From contig CADAGX010000001.1 of NCBI GenBank assembly GCA_902787575.1, forward strand, positions 62,001 to 126,000: a stretch of DNA of 64,000 bases, in the 5' to 3' direction. Shown one piece after another: positions 42,450-51,272 of the stretch. The DNA is from an uncultured Bacteroidales bacterium. Lineage in GTDB: Bacteria; Bacteroidota; Bacteroidia; Bacteroidales; Bacteroidaceae. The notes beneath the pieces were generated by a model. The model did not search any database. It saw nothing but the letters and a program-made list of their open reading frames with translations, and was not told the DNA's origin. Both the position numbers and the translations under genes were made by a program. How positions within the stretch are numbered: position 1 is the stretch's first letter; every line of letters begins with the position of its first letter.

Positions 42450-45161
42450 ATGATGAAACACAACATGTTATTTCCACATTTCCGCAGGGGCGGAGAGGCC
42501 ATACTGCTGGCTCTGCTGCTCCTGGCACAGTCTGCGACAGCCAGCCGCAAGGCCATCAGCCTGACTTCCTCGTTCCGACATGGGGGAGCGTACACGTGGC
42601 AAATGCACCGGGCCGACGATGTGAAGGCCACCGGTGCTGCCATCTCCTCGGTCGGCTTCGGCACGGAGGGGTGGATGCAGGCTATGGTGCCGGGGACGGT
42701 GCTGACGAGTCTGGTGGAAAACGGTGTCTATCCTGAACCGTACTTCGGTACGAACAACAGTCTGCGACGCGGACTTATCCCCGACATCTCGCAGGCGGGA
42801 CGCGAATTCTACACCTACTGGTTTCGCACCGAACTGGTGATACCGGCCGAATTCAAGGGTCGCCGTGTGTGGCTCGAGCCGCAGGGTATCAACTATCGGG
42901 CCGAGATATGGGTGAACGGCGAGATGGCCGACTTCATGTCCGGCATGTTCAACAGCAAGCCCATCGACATCACAGACCGCGTAAAGGCGGGTGAGCGTGC
43001 AGCGGTGGCCTTCAAGGTCTATCCCATCGACATCACGGGATCGGCAAAACCCAAGTCGTGGGGAGCTGCAGGCGAGTGGCACAACGGAGGCGACGGCTGG
43101 ATAGGACAGAACGTGACACAGCTGATGACCGTCGGATGGGACTTCACCTACGAGGATGGTATACGCGACCGCAACACGGGCATCTGGCGCGACGTGCGAC
43201 TCTACGCCACAGGGAACGTACAGCTACGTGCACCTTTCGTCAAAAGCACGCTTCGCAAACCCGATTACGACGTGTCGTATGAGACCATTTCGGCCGAGGT
43301 TTTCAACCCCAACACGTATGGTTTCGAATGTATCGTGGAGGCGCGCATTCCGGAGGCAGGCGTCACGGTGTCGAAGCAGGTGAAGCTGCAGCGAGGCGAG
43401 CACGCCACGGTGGAGTTCACGCCGCAGGAATTTCCAGCTTTGACACTGCAGAACCCGCGCCTCTGGTGGCCCAAGAACAAGGGCGAACAGCCGCTCTATA
43501 CACTCGAGATGACACTCCGCAACCTAAAAGGGCAGCTGAGCGACAGCCTGCACGTGCGCTTCGGCATCCGCGAGGTGGAAGCTGTGCGAACGACACCCGA
43601 CAAGTCGAAACTCTTCCTCATCAACGGACATCAGACCTTTGTGCGCGGCAGCAACTGGATACCCGAAGCAATGCTCCGCACCGACGACCGCCGCATGGAG
43701 ACTGAGCTGGCCTACACGGCACAGAGCGGCATCAACCTGTTGCGCCTGTGGGGAGGCGGCATTGCCGAGAGCGACCGCTTCTACGAGCTGTGCGACGAGT
43801 ATGGCATCATGGTGTGGCAGGAGTTCTGGATGACGGGCGACACACGCCACCCGCTGGACGAAGCGCTCTATCTGGAGAACGTGCAGAGCACCGTGTGCCG
43901 CATCCGCAACCACCCGAGCATCGTCTTCTACGTCTCGAGCAACGAGAGCACTGCCGTGCCCGGAGCCGAACAACTGCTGGCCCGACTCGACGGCACACGA
44001 CCCTATCAGATGCAGTCGGAGTGCGACGGCGTACACGACGGCAGTCCCTACAAGCAGGTCAACCCCATGCGCCACTACGAGAACACTGCATCCGACCGCG
44101 GCAGCCGTGTGGACGGCTTCAACCCCGAGTACGGAGCGCCCACGCTGCCCATCGTGGAGAGCCTGCGGCAAATGATGCCCGCGGAAGACCTCTTCCCCAT
44201 GAAGAAAGAGACGTGGGACTATATGGACGGACATGGCTTCCACTTGATGTCCACGCTCTACGACGAGATGATTCGCCAGTACGGCCAGCCCAGCGACATC
44301 GAAGACTACGCTCGCAAGGGGCAACTCGTGGGCGCCCTCAACTCGAAATCCATCTGGGAGGTGTGGAACGAGAACAAGCTCGGCTACGGCGACCGCTGGT
44401 GCTCAGGGCTGCTTTTCTGGTACCACAACTGCCCGAACATGCAAGTGTGCGCCCGCATGTGGGACTGGATGCTCGAACCCACAGCATCGCTCTTCCATAC
44501 CATGCATGCGCTGGAGCCGCTGCACGTGCAGTTCGACTACCTGACCAACACGGTCTCGGTGGCAAACGACTACGTGCAGCCGACGGGCGAGCTGACCGTC
44601 AAAGCCGAGGTTTACGACCTGCAGAGCCGCCTCGTGTGGAGCGGAAAGACCAACTGCTCGGTGCCGGCCGACGGAGTGGCAAACGGCATACTCACCGTGC
44701 AGCTGCCCGAAGAGCGCCTCACGCCGGTACACTTCATAGCCCTCTCGCTCGCAGACAAGAGGGGCAACGTGCTGTCGCGCAACTTCTACTGGCGCTCCAA
44801 GAGCCGCTACGAGGGTAAGAACACGGTCACCGGCCCCTGCACGGGCGGCTTCGAGACGCTGAAGGACATGCCTGCCGCACGGCCTACGCTCAAGGTCACT
44901 CCCCTGCCCTCGGCCGACGGCTTCCGCCTGTGGCAAGTACGCGTCCGGAACACCAGCCGGCGCATCGCCTTCTTCACACAACTGCTGCTGTGCGACGCAG
45001 AGGGACAGGCGCTCCACGCCACGCACTACAGCGACAACTTCATCACCCTGCTGCCCGGGCAGGAGGAGACCATCGTCATCCGTACACCGCATGCCGACCT
45101 GCCCAAGTACATGCTCAAGCTGAACGAGGGTCTGCATCCCACACGCACGGTGACACTCTGA
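42450..45161 (+). CDS. Glycoside hydrolase family 2 (beta-mannosidase / exo-beta-glucosaminidase type)
   Basis: 903 residues (ATG 42450; 42453 is equally possible) with a signal peptide ending near LLAQSATA. The sugar-binding domain has AMVPGTVLTSLVENGVYPEP and YWFRTEL. The barrel shows FVRGSNWIPEAM, NLLRLWGGGIAESD, and the acid/base Glu499 in YVSSNEST; the likely nucleophile is Glu560 in GFNPEYGAP. The WGGGI-x-E and SNE-context motifs are those of mannosidase and exo-glucosaminidase type GH2 enzymes rather than beta-galactosidases. Three C-terminal beta domains complete the usual length. It is probably periplasmic. Substrate is undetermined; pairing with GH105 suggests a plant or host glycan. 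Confidence 0.9.
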   Translation: MMKHNMLFPHFRRGGEAILLALLLLAQSATASRKAISLTSSFRHGGAYTWQMHRADDVKATGAAISSVGFGTEGWMQAMVPGTVLTSLVENGVYPEPYFGTNNSLRRGLIPDISQAGREFYTYWFRTELVIPAEFKGRRVWLEPQGINYRAEIWVNGEMADFMSGMFNSKPIDITDRVKAGERAAVAFKVYPIDITGSAKPKSWGAAGEWHNGGDGWIGQNVTQLMTVGWDFTYEDGIRDRNTGIWRDVRLYATGNVQLRAPFVKSTLRKPDYDVSYETISAEVFNPNTYGFECIVEARIPEAGVTVSKQVKLQRGEHATVEFTPQEFPALTLQNPRLWWPKNKGEQPLYTLEMTLRNLKGQLSDSLHVRFGIREVEAVRTTPDKSKLFLINGHQTFVRGSNWIPEAMLRTDDRRMETELAYTAQSGINLLRLWGGGIAESDRFYELCDEYGIMVWQEFWMTGDTRHPLDEALYLENVQSTVCRIRNHPSIVFYVSSNESTAVPGAEQLLARLDGTRPYQMQSECDGVHDGSPYKQVNPMRHYENTASDRGSRVDGFNPEYGAPTLPIVESLRQMMPAEDLFPMKKETWDYMDGHGFHLMSTLYDEMIRQYGQPSDIEDYARKGQLVGALNSKSIWEVWNENKLGYGDRWCSGLLFWYHNCPNMQVCARMWDWMLEPTASLFHTMHALEPLHVQFDYLTNTVSVANDYVQPTGELTVKAEVYDLQSRLVWSGKTNCSVPADGVANGILTVQLPEERLTPVHFIALSLADKRGNVLSRNFYWRSKSRYEGKNTVTGPCTGGFETLKDMPAARPTLKVTPLPSADGFRLWQVRVRNTSRRIAFFTQLLLCDAEGQALHATHYSDNFITLLPGQEETIVIRTPHADLPKYMLKLNEGLHPTRTVTL

Positions 45162-45187
45162 CTCCGTCAGACCGACACACAAAGCGA

Positions 45188-45232
45188 GAAGGGGAACCAC
45201 ACCAGCCGGTGCGGCTCCCCTTCTTTTCTTTT
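45188..45232. terminator. Strong terminator between GH2 and htpX-like gene
   Basis: A 16-bp stem (GAAGGGGAACCACACC against GGTGCGGCTCCCCTTC) has two A:C mismatches in the plus RNA that become G:U pairs in the minus RNA. A T-rich tail (TTTTCTTTT) follows on the plus side. Confidence 0.75.
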
Positions 45233-45244
45233 CCCAAAGCGCGC

Positions 45245-46252
45245 TCAGAACTGCTCCAAGTAGCGGATGCGGCTCTCGGTGCTGGGGTGCGTGCTGAAGA
45301 GGTTGGCGAAGAGGGTGTTGACGCCACCCGAGAAAGCATGCGGATGCACGATGAAGAGTTGGGCCACGTCCTGACGGTCCACCTCGGCCAGAGCCGGGTC
45401 GCCGCTTATCTTACGCAGGGCGGAAGCCAGAGCCAGCGGGTCGCCACAGAGTTCGGCGCCACCGGCATCGGCCATATACTCGCGCTTGCGACTGATGGCG
45501 AACCGTGTAAGCAGTGTGAAGAGGTAGCCGATGGCAGCCAGCACGGCAGCCACGAGCAGCACCACGATGATGGCCACTCCATTGCCCTTGCCCTCGCCGC
45601 GACTGGAGGTGCGACGATTGCCGCCGCCATAGACAAAAGTGTTCCACAGCAGGCGCACGGAGAGGCTGGCAAGCGTGCTCATGATGCCCACAAAGATGAT
45701 GCTGACAATGAGCAGGCGCGTGTCGCGATTGCGGATGTGCGTCAGCTCGTGGCCTATCACTCCGGCCAGCTCTGCGTCCGTGAGGCGCTCACAGATGCCC
45801 GTGGTGACGGTCACCGTATAGCTGCCGCTGTCCACTCCGCTGGCAAAGGCATTGAGCTGCGGGTCGTCTATCACGTTTACCTTTGGCATGGGCATGCCGC
45901 AGGTCATGCAGAGGTTCTCCACGATATTATAGACGCGCGGATTCTCGCGACGCTCCAGCGGGCGAGCACCCGTGGCGCGGCGTATCATTGCCGTGTTGGC
46001 AAAGTACGAAATGGCAAACCACACGCCCACGATGCCCACCACCCAAGGCAGGATGGCCCGCATCTCGTAGTTCACGTAGTCCCAGTCCACACTCTGCGGC
46101 TCGCCGTATGCGGGGTCGGTGACGCCCAGCATTGCGGTGATGGCCAAGAACGCATAGACGAGTCCCAGCAGGATGCAGGGGAAAAGCGCCAAGAGCAGGA
46201 GGCTCTTCAGGTTGTTGCTCCACTGCTGCGTGTGAATTCCTACGTATTTCAT
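45245..46252 (-). CDS. htpX: M48 family zinc metalloprotease, HtpX-like
   Basis: 335 residues. Membrane helices lie near residues 15-40 and 68-85, with another pair after the active site (IIFVGIMSTLASLSVRLLW; AIIVVLLVAAVLAAIGYLF). The zinc motif HELTH begins at His168 with catalytic Glu169, and the third ligand is in SRKREYMADAGGAEL. CTGMPMPKV-type and DPQLNAFASG stretches are typical of HtpX. The family degrades damaged membrane proteins, with its active site on the cytoplasmic side. It follows lemA by 27 nt on the same strand, a pairing seen in many bacteria. Confidence 0.93.
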   Translation of the reverse strand: MKYVGIHTQQWSNNLKSLLLLALFPCILLGLVYAFLAITAMLGVTDPAYGEPQSVDWDYVNYEMRAILPWVVGIVGVWFAISYFANTAMIRRATGARPLERRENPRVYNIVENLCMTCGMPMPKVNVIDDPQLNAFASGVDSGSYTVTVTTGICERLTDAELAGVIGHELTHIRNRDTRLLIVSIIFVGIMSTLASLSVRLLWNTFVYGGGNRRTSSRGEGKGNGVAIIVVLLVAAVLAAIGYLFTLLTRFAISRKREYMADAGGAELCGDPLALASALRKISGDPALAEVDRQDVAQLFIVHPHAFSGGVNTLFANLFSTHPSTESRIRYLEQF

Positions 46253-46279
46253 CTACTTTCTGCTGTTGCGACGTGTGTG

Positions 46280-46846
46280 TCAGAACTTTATCTCCGGTGC
46301 CTTGTCGTACTGGGCGCGCTCGGTCTGCGGCACCTCGAACATGGGCTCGCGGTGGAAGCCGAACATGCCAGCCAGCAGCACAGCGGGGAAGCGCTGAACG
46401 GCGGTGTTCAGCTCCTTCGTGGCCGAGTTGAAGAAGCGGCGTGTGGCAGCCAGCTTGTTCTCGATGTCGGCTATCTCGCCCTGCAGCTGCAGGAAGTTCT
46501 GGTTGGCCTTCAGGTCGGGATATGCTTCCACAGACACCTTCAGCCCTGCCAGCGCACTGGAGAGTTGATTCTCGGCCTCGATTTTGTCGTTGATGGTGGT
46601 GGCACCCATGGCTGCAGTGCGAGCCTGCGTGATGCGCTCCAGCAGTTCCTTCTCGTGGGCAGCATAGCCCTTCACGGTCTCCACCAGCTGCGGGATGAGG
46701 TCGTAGCGCTGCTTCAGCTGCACGTCGATGTTGGCGAAAGCGTTCTCGCGGTTGTTGCGCAGCGAGACGAGGTTGTTGTAGATGCCGATGCACCAGAGCA
46801 CGACAACCACACACACCCCGATAAGGATAATCATTGCGGTACTCAT
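46280..46846 (-). CDS. lemA: LemA family membrane protein
   Basis: 188 residues from the ATG at 46846, which places the single membrane helix (AMIILIGVCVVVVLWCIGIYN) at the N-terminus as in all LemA proteins. The rest is a helical coil: NLVSLRNNRENAFANIDVQLKQR, YDLIPQLVETVKGYA, YPDLKANQNFLQLQGE and IADIENKLAATRRFFN are the family's hallmark segments. LemA proteins face the periplasm and their role is poorly known, but they are often encoded with HtpX-type proteases, as here. The upstream promoter is weak (a TAACTTTA at about 46885-46892 on the minus strand). Confidence 0.93.
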   Translation of the reverse strand: MSTAMIILIGVCVVVVLWCIGIYNNLVSLRNNRENAFANIDVQLKQRYDLIPQLVETVKGYAAHEKELLERITQARTAAMGATTINDKIEAENQLSSALAGLKVSVEAYPDLKANQNFLQLQGEIADIENKLAATRRFFNSATKELNTAVQRFPAVLLAGMFGFHREPMFEVPQTERAQYDKAPEIKF

Positions 46847-46988
46847 AATTCTCTTACTTTTACGGGTTATACATTCATTTCGTGGCGTAAAGTTACGCAT
46901 TTTTTGGTTTTTTGCACCTCGCCATACGCATTTATTCAAGTTTTTTTAGTAATTTTGCCGCGAATTTGCACTTTTTAGGCCTTGAATA

Positions 46989-47019
46989 TTGAAATTTCCT
47001 CGGAAATGTACTATATTTG
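46989..47019 (+). promoter_or_regulatory. Promoter for the primary sigma factor gene
   Basis: TTG (46989-46991), a 20-nt spacer, then TATATTTG (47012-47019), 27 nt before the ATG at 47047. A second -7-like TAATTTTG lies at 46950-46957. Confidence 0.6.
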
Positions 47020-47046
47020 CGACCCGATTTTTGCTACACAACAAGC

Positions 47047-47907
47047 ATGAGACAGCTAAAAATTACAAAAAGCATCACCAGCCGCGACAGCGCCTCGCTG
47101 GACAAATACCTGCAGGAGATAGGCCGCGAGGGCCTGCTCACCGTAGAGGAAGAGGTGGAGCTGACGCAACGCATCCGAAAAGGCGACCGCCGTGCACTGG
47201 ACAAGCTGGTGAAAGCCAACCTGCGCTTCGTGGTCAGCGTGGCCAAACAGTATCAGAATCAGGGACTCTCGCTGCCCGACCTCATCAACGAAGGCAACGT
47301 GGGCCTCATCAAAGCCGCCGAGAAGTTCGACGAGACACGCGGCTTCAAGTTCATCAGCTACGCTGTGTGGTGGATACGCCAGACCATTCTGCAGGCACTG
47401 GCCGAGCAGAGCCGCATCGTGCGCCTGCCGCTGAATCAGGTGAGCGCCGTGAACAAAATCAGCAAGGCGATGACCAAGTTCGAGCAGGAGCACGAGCGCA
47501 AGCCGAGCGCCGACGAACTGGCCGAACTCGTAAACGAGCTGCCCGAGAAGATAAACGACAGCCTGCGCGCCAGCGGACGCCACGTAAGCGTGGACGCACC
47601 CTTCGTAGAAGGCGAGGAAAACAGCCTCCTGGACGTGATGGTGAACAACGATTCGCCAATGGCCGACCAGACACTCGTGAAGGAGAGCCTCAACACAGAG
47701 ATTGCCCGCGCGCTGAACCAACTCAACGAGCGCGAGCGCGACATCGTGGAGATGAGCTTCGGCATCAACCATCAGGAGATGACACTCGAGGAGATAGGCG
47801 AACGCTTCGGACTTACCCGCGAGCGTGTACGCCAGATTCGCGAGAAGGCCATCCGCAAGCTGCGTGCCGGCAGCCGAAACAGCCTGCTGCGCAACTATCT
47901 GGGCTAA
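47047..47907 (+). CDS. rpoD: RNA polymerase primary sigma factor (Bacteroidota sigma-70)
   Basis: 286 residues from the ATG at 47047; the longer frame upstream only covers the promoter. It lacks the long acidic N-terminal region of E. coli RpoD, as expected for the Bacteroidota primary factor that reads TTTG/TAnnTTTG promoters. Region 1.2-2: [53 protein letters not shown], and [15 protein letters not shown]. Region 3: [11 protein letters not shown]. Region 4 [23 protein letters not shown] factor-independent terminator follows. The gene stands alone with its own promoter. Confidence 0.97.
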   Translation: MRQLKITKSITSRDSASLDKYLQEIGREGLLTVEEEVELTQRIRKGDRRALDKLVKANLRFVVSVAKQYQNQGLSLPDLINEGNVGLIKAAEKFDETRGFKFISYAVWWIRQTILQALAEQSRIVRLPLNQVSAVNKISKAMTKFEQEHERKPSADELAELVNELPEKINDSLRASGRHVSVDAPFVEGEENSLLDVMVNNDSPMADQTLVKESLNTEIARALNQLNERERDIVEMSFGINHQEMTLEEIGERFGLTRERVRQIREKAIRKLRAGSRNSLLRNYLG

Positions 47908-47935
47908 TCAGAGAGCAGCAAAACACACAAGAGAG

Positions 47936-47983
47936 AACGGCAGGACCCGCAAACGCAGGCTCTGCCGTTCCTCGTTTTTGTTT
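47936..47983 (+). terminator. Terminator after rpoD
   Basis: AACGGCAG ... CTGCCGTT form an 8-bp outer stem with an inner GC pairing, followed by CCTCGTTTTTGTTT. A convincing intrinsic terminator. Confidence 0.8.
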
Positions 47984-48019
47984 CAATCAGGGAAAAGCCC
48001 TCTCCCCAATCGCTCTCCT

Positions 48020-48156
48020 GTGTCATTCTGAGGGAGCTTGGGGTGAGGGCAATCGTATTAAAAACGCATCGTACCGTAGGGAATTAGCTTGTCAAATTCC
48101 GAAAATGGCAAGATGTGGTGTGTCCCGTGCCATGCGGTCTTTGACAGCAAAGACCC
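48020..48156. repeat. Dispersed two-hairpin element, copy A
   Basis: It starts GTGTCATTCTGAGGG and includes AAAACGCATCGTACCGTAG. It holds a GGAATT...AAATTCC hairpin (48080-48100) and a GGTCTTTG-ACAG-CAAAGACC hairpin (48136-48155). The first 84 nt are an inverted near-copy of 53210-53293. No protein is encoded. Confidence 0.75.
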
Positions 48157-48189
48157 GACCCTTGAAGCTAAACAAGTGGCAGGGTGTGG

Positions 48190-48226
48190 TTTTCCCTCCC
48201 CTCGCGGGCAAGGCCAAGGGAGGGGA
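48190..48226. repeat. CCCTCCCC / GGGAGGGG palindromic element
   Basis: CCCTCCCCTCGCGGG and GGGAGGGG flank a short centre. It is one of four such GC-rich intergenic palindromes between 48 and 54.1 kb. With copy A it fills the 380-nt gap between rpoD and the M20 gene. Confidence 0.6.
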
Positions 48227-48288
48227 CTGGGTATCCCGTGGCGCGCGGAATTTGACATGGTGGGAGGTCGCTTCGCTCCCTTTCACCT

Positions 48289-49353
48289 TTAAAAAGAGAG
48301 TCCGTCGAGGAGGGTGTGGTAGAGGGGTATGGCGCTGTGGATTTCTTGTTCGGTGACGTACTCGTCGGCGGTGTGGCTGCGGCTGCTCTCTCCGGGGCCC
48401 ATCTTCATGCTGGGGCAGGAGAGGAGGGACTGGTCGCTGAGTGTGGGGGAGCCGAAGGGCTGGAGGCCGAGCTGTGTGGCGCGGGCTGCAAGGGGATGGC
48501 TGATGGAGATGCTGGAGGAGTTGAGGCGGAAGGAGCGGGCTTGGACGTCGCTCTGCACGTGCTGGCAGATGGCTTCGTAGAGCTGGCGGTTGGTGTAGCA
48601 CTCGTTGCTGCGCACGTCGACGGTGAAGGTGCAGCGGTCGGGCACTACGTTGTGCTGTGTGCCGGCTTGTATGATGGTGACGGTCATCTTGACGGGCCCG
48701 AGCAGGGGCGAGACGAGGGGCCACTGGTGTGTGCGGAACCACTGGATGTCGGTAAGTGCGTGGTAGATGGCGTTGTCGCCTTCGTTGCGGGCTGCATGTC
48801 CGGCTCGTCCGTGTGCTGTGACGTCGAGCACCATGAGTCCTTTTTCGGCTACGGCGGGCTGCATGCCTGTGGGTTCGCCGATGAGTGCTACGTCGATGTG
48901 TGGCAGCAGTGGCAGGGCGCTCTCTATGCCGTTGGGGCCGCTGATTTCCTCTTCTGCGCTGGCGAGGAATACGAGGTTGTAGGCTTGTGGCAGGAGGCTG
49001 AGGAGGCGGAAGGCCTGGAGGAGGCAGACGAGGCTGGCTCCGTCGTCGTTGCTGCCCAGCCCGTAGATGCGGCCGTCGCGCTGTGTGGCTTCGTGTGGTG
49101 GCAGTGTCCAGTCGGCGGTGGGCCGCACGGTGTCGATGTGTGCGCAGAGGAGCAGGGTGGGTCGGCTGGTGTCGAAGCCGGGGGCTATGCTCCAGAGGTT
49201 GTTGGCGTGGCGGCTGACCTGTAGGCCGCATTCGTGCTCCATGAAGTGCTGCAGCAGGGTGGCGGCTTCGGTTTCCTGTCGGCTGATGCGTGGTGTGCGT
49301 ATGAGGCGGCAGAGTAGGCCGATGGCCTCGGCAGAGAGCTGTTTTGTGTCCAT
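48289..49353 (-). CDS. M20 family metallo-hydrolase (acetyl-/succinyl-amino-acid deacylase, ArgE/DapE type)
   Basis: 354 residues. The two-zinc site is visible: LLCAHIDTV (His72, Asp74), GLGSNDDGAS (Asp103/104), SAEEEISGPNG with Glu134/135, and LIGEPTG. The dimerisation-domain insert includes GRAGHAARNEGDNAIYHAL. A closing KMGPGESSRSHTADEYV supplies the last metal ligand. The short length and NDDGAS form match Bacteroidota enzymes annotated as acetylornithine deacetylase; in this phylum arginine synthesis runs through N-succinylated intermediates, so a succinyl-citrulline substrate is possible. No other arg gene is nearby, so the pathway is not certain. It has a strong divergent promoter shared with the acyl-CoA synthetase gene. 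Confidence 0.85.
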   Translation of the reverse strand: MDTKQLSAEAIGLLCRLIRTPRISRQETEAATLLQHFMEHECGLQVSRHANNLWSIAPGFDTSRPTLLLCAHIDTVRPTADWTLPPHEATQRDGRIYGLGSNDDGASLVCLLQAFRLLSLLPQAYNLVFLASAEEEISGPNGIESALPLLPHIDVALIGEPTGMQPAVAEKGLMVLDVTAHGRAGHAARNEGDNAIYHALTDIQWFRTHQWPLVSPLLGPVKMTVTIIQAGTQHNVVPDRCTFTVDVRSNECYTNRQLYEAICQHVQSDVQARSFRLNSSSISISHPLAARATQLGLQPFGSPTLSDQSLLSCPSMKMGPGESSRSHTADEYVTEQEIHSAIPLYHTLLDGLSF

Positions 49354-49372
49354 AATTGATAACTTTGCAAAA

Positions 49373-49404
49373 CAAAGTTAAGGGTTTTTCCCAAAAACAC
49401 CAAA
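49373..49404 (-). promoter_or_regulatory. Promoter for the M20 hydrolase gene
   Basis: On the minus strand, TTTG (49401-49404), a 20-nt spacer and TAACTTTG (49373-49380), 19 nt before the start. Confidence 0.65.
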
Positions 49405-49408
49405 TATT

Positions 49409-49440
49409 TTTGGCATTTAACGCAAGTTGTGTTATCTTTG
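49409..49440 (+). promoter_or_regulatory. Promoter for the acyl-CoA synthetase-prfB operon
   Basis: TTTG (49409-49412), a 20-nt spacer and TATCTTTG (49433-49440), 23 nt before the ATG at 49464. Its -33 element is four bases from that of the divergent M20 promoter. Confidence 0.65.
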
Positions 49441-49463
49441 CAATAACTTTAAAGCGAAATGGT

Positions 49464-51272
49464 ATGCAAAACAAGAGTCCGTTGTCTACGCTGATTCATT
49501 CTCAGGCAGAGCGGTATGGCGACCGCGTGGTGATGTTGTATAAGGATTACGATGCCGGCCGGTGGAGGGGCATCACGTGGAAGATGTTCTCCGAGCGGGT
49601 GAGAATGGTGAGCAACGCGCTGCTGGAGCTGGGAGTGGGCGTGCAGGAGAATGTGGCCGTCTTCTCGCAGAACATGCCAGAGTGCCTGGAGGTGGACTTC
49701 GGCGCATACGGCATTCGGGCCGTCACCATCCCCTTCTATGCCACAAGCAGCGAGGCGCAGATAAAGTATATGATCAGCGATGCCAAGATACGATTCATCT
49801 TTGTGGGCGAGCAGTATCAGTACGACACGGCCTACCGGGTGCTGAAGATAGACCCCAGCATCTGCAAGCTGATAATCTTCGACAAGCATGTGAAGCGCAA
49901 CGCGCAGGACAAGGTGAGCATCTACTTCAGCGAATTCCTGCAGACGGGAGCCGCACTGCAGCATCAGGCGGAGGTGGACCGACGCTCGGCTGAACTGGAT
50001 CAGGACGACTTGGCCAACATCCTCTATACGAGTGGCACTACGGGGCTGAGCAAGGGTGTGATGCTGACGCACCGCATGTACAGCGCTGCCTTCCGCGGAC
50101 ATCAGGGAGCCATACCACTGAGCGAGAAGGACGTGGTGATGAACTTCCTGCCCTTTACGCACGTCTTCGAGCGCGGCTGGACGTATCTCTGTCTGACAGA
50201 GGGCGCCACACTGGCTGTGAACCTGCATCCGCAGGAGATACAGCAGACGCTGCGCGAGGTGCATCCCACGTGCATGTGCACCGTGCCCCGATTCTGGGAG
50301 AAGGTCTTTTCGGGCGTGCAGGAGAAGATAAACAGCAGCAGCCCGCTGCAGCGCAAACTCATGCAGGACGCACTCAGAGTGGGCAAGGCCTATCATGTGG
50401 ACTACAAGATGCGCGGACTGACACCGCCGATCGGCCTGAGGTTGCAATACAAGGTGTACGAGAAGACCATCATCTCGCTGCTGCTGAAGCGGCTCGGACT
50501 GGAGAACCACAACTTCTTCCCGACGGCCGGTTCGGCCATTCCGCCCGTGGTGGAGGAGTTCGTACACTCGGTGGGACTGAACATGATAGCCGGCTACGGA
50601 CTGACGGAGAGCACGGCCACCGTGTCGTGCGACCGCTGGAACCAGAAGGTGACGATAGGCTCCATAGGGCGAGTGCTGGACGGAGTGCAAGTGAAATTCG
50701 GCGAGAACAACGAAATACTGCTCAAGGGCGACACCATCACCAAAGGCTACTACCGCAAGGCCGAGGTGACCGCACTGGCCATAGACAGCGAAGGATGGTT
50801 CCACACGGGCGACGCCGGATACATGAAGGACGGCGAGCTCTACCTGACAGACCGCATCAAAGAACTCTTCAAGACGAGCAACGGCAAGTACATCGCTCCG
50901 CAGATGCTCGAGAGCAAACTGGTGGTGGACAGATACATAGACCAGATAGTCATCATCGCCGACCAGCGAAAGTTCGTCTCAGCACTCGTCATCCCCGAAT
51001 ACGAACTGCTGGAGCAGCTGGCACAGAAACGAGGCATCCCGTATCAGAACCGAGCAGACCTCTGCCAGAACAAAGAGATAGAAAGCTTCGTCATGGACCG
51101 CATAGAGACACTGCAGCAGGAGTTTGCACACTACGAACAGGTGAAACGCATCACACTGCTGCCCGAACCCTTCTCGCTCGAACGAGGCGAACTGACCAAT
51201 ACGCTGAAGGTGAAGCGAGGCGTGCTGAATGAAAACTACGCCAAGGAAATAGAAAAAATGTACGAAGAATGA
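49464..51272 (+). CDS. Long-chain fatty acid-CoA ligase (AMP-forming)
   Basis: 602 residues from the ATG at 49464, placed just after the promoter; an earlier open frame is non-coding. Adenylation-domain motifs: ILYTSGTTGLSKGVMLTH (A3), MNFLPFTHVFERGW, AGYGLTESTATVS (A5), GEINEILLKG-like GENNEILLKGDTITKGYY, GWFHTGDAGYMKDGELYLTDR (A7) and FKTSNGKYIAPQMLE (A8). It resembles the FadD15-like group that activates long-chain fatty acids for lipid synthesis or breakdown at the inner membrane. Its stop overlaps the prfB start (ATGA), so the two are translationally coupled, an unexpected pairing of lipid activation with translation termination. Confidence 0.93.
   Translation: MQNKSPLSTLIHSQAERYGDRVVMLYKDYDAGRWRGITWKMFSERVRMVSNALLELGVGVQENVAVFSQNMPECLEVDFGAYGIRAVTIPFYATSSEAQIKYMISDAKIRFIFVGEQYQYDTAYRVLKIDPSICKLIIFDKHVKRNAQDKVSIYFSEFLQTGAALQHQAEVDRRSAELDQDDLANILYTSGTTGLSKGVMLTHRMYSAAFRGHQGAIPLSEKDVVMNFLPFTHVFERGWTYLCLTEGATLAVNLHPQEIQQTLREVHPTCMCTVPRFWEKVFSGVQEKINSSSPLQRKLMQDALRVGKAYHVDYKMRGLTPPIGLRLQYKVYEKTIISLLLKRLGLENHNFFPTAGSAIPPVVEEFVHSVGLNMIAGYGLTESTATVSCDRWNQKVTIGSIGRVLDGVQVKFGENNEILLKGDTITKGYYRKAEVTALAIDSEGWFHTGDAGYMKDGELYLTDRIKELFKTSNGKYIAPQMLESKLVVDRYIDQIVIIADQRKFVSALVIPEYELLEQLAQKRGIPYQNRADLCQNKEIESFVMDRIETLQQEFAHYEQVKRITLLPEPFSLERGELTNTLKVKRGVLNENYAKEIEKMYEE

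Noticed and set aside
41303..45161. Polysaccharide utilisation locus around GH105 and GH2
   Set aside because: No SusC/SusD pair, no hybrid two-component or anti-sigma regulator, and no further glycosidases adjoin, so only a two-gene operon is claimed.
48001..48288. Short coding frames in the rpoD to M20 gap
   Set aside because: They are translations of the repeat elements (P-, R- and G-rich strings) and match the frames produced by the copy at 53.2 kb.
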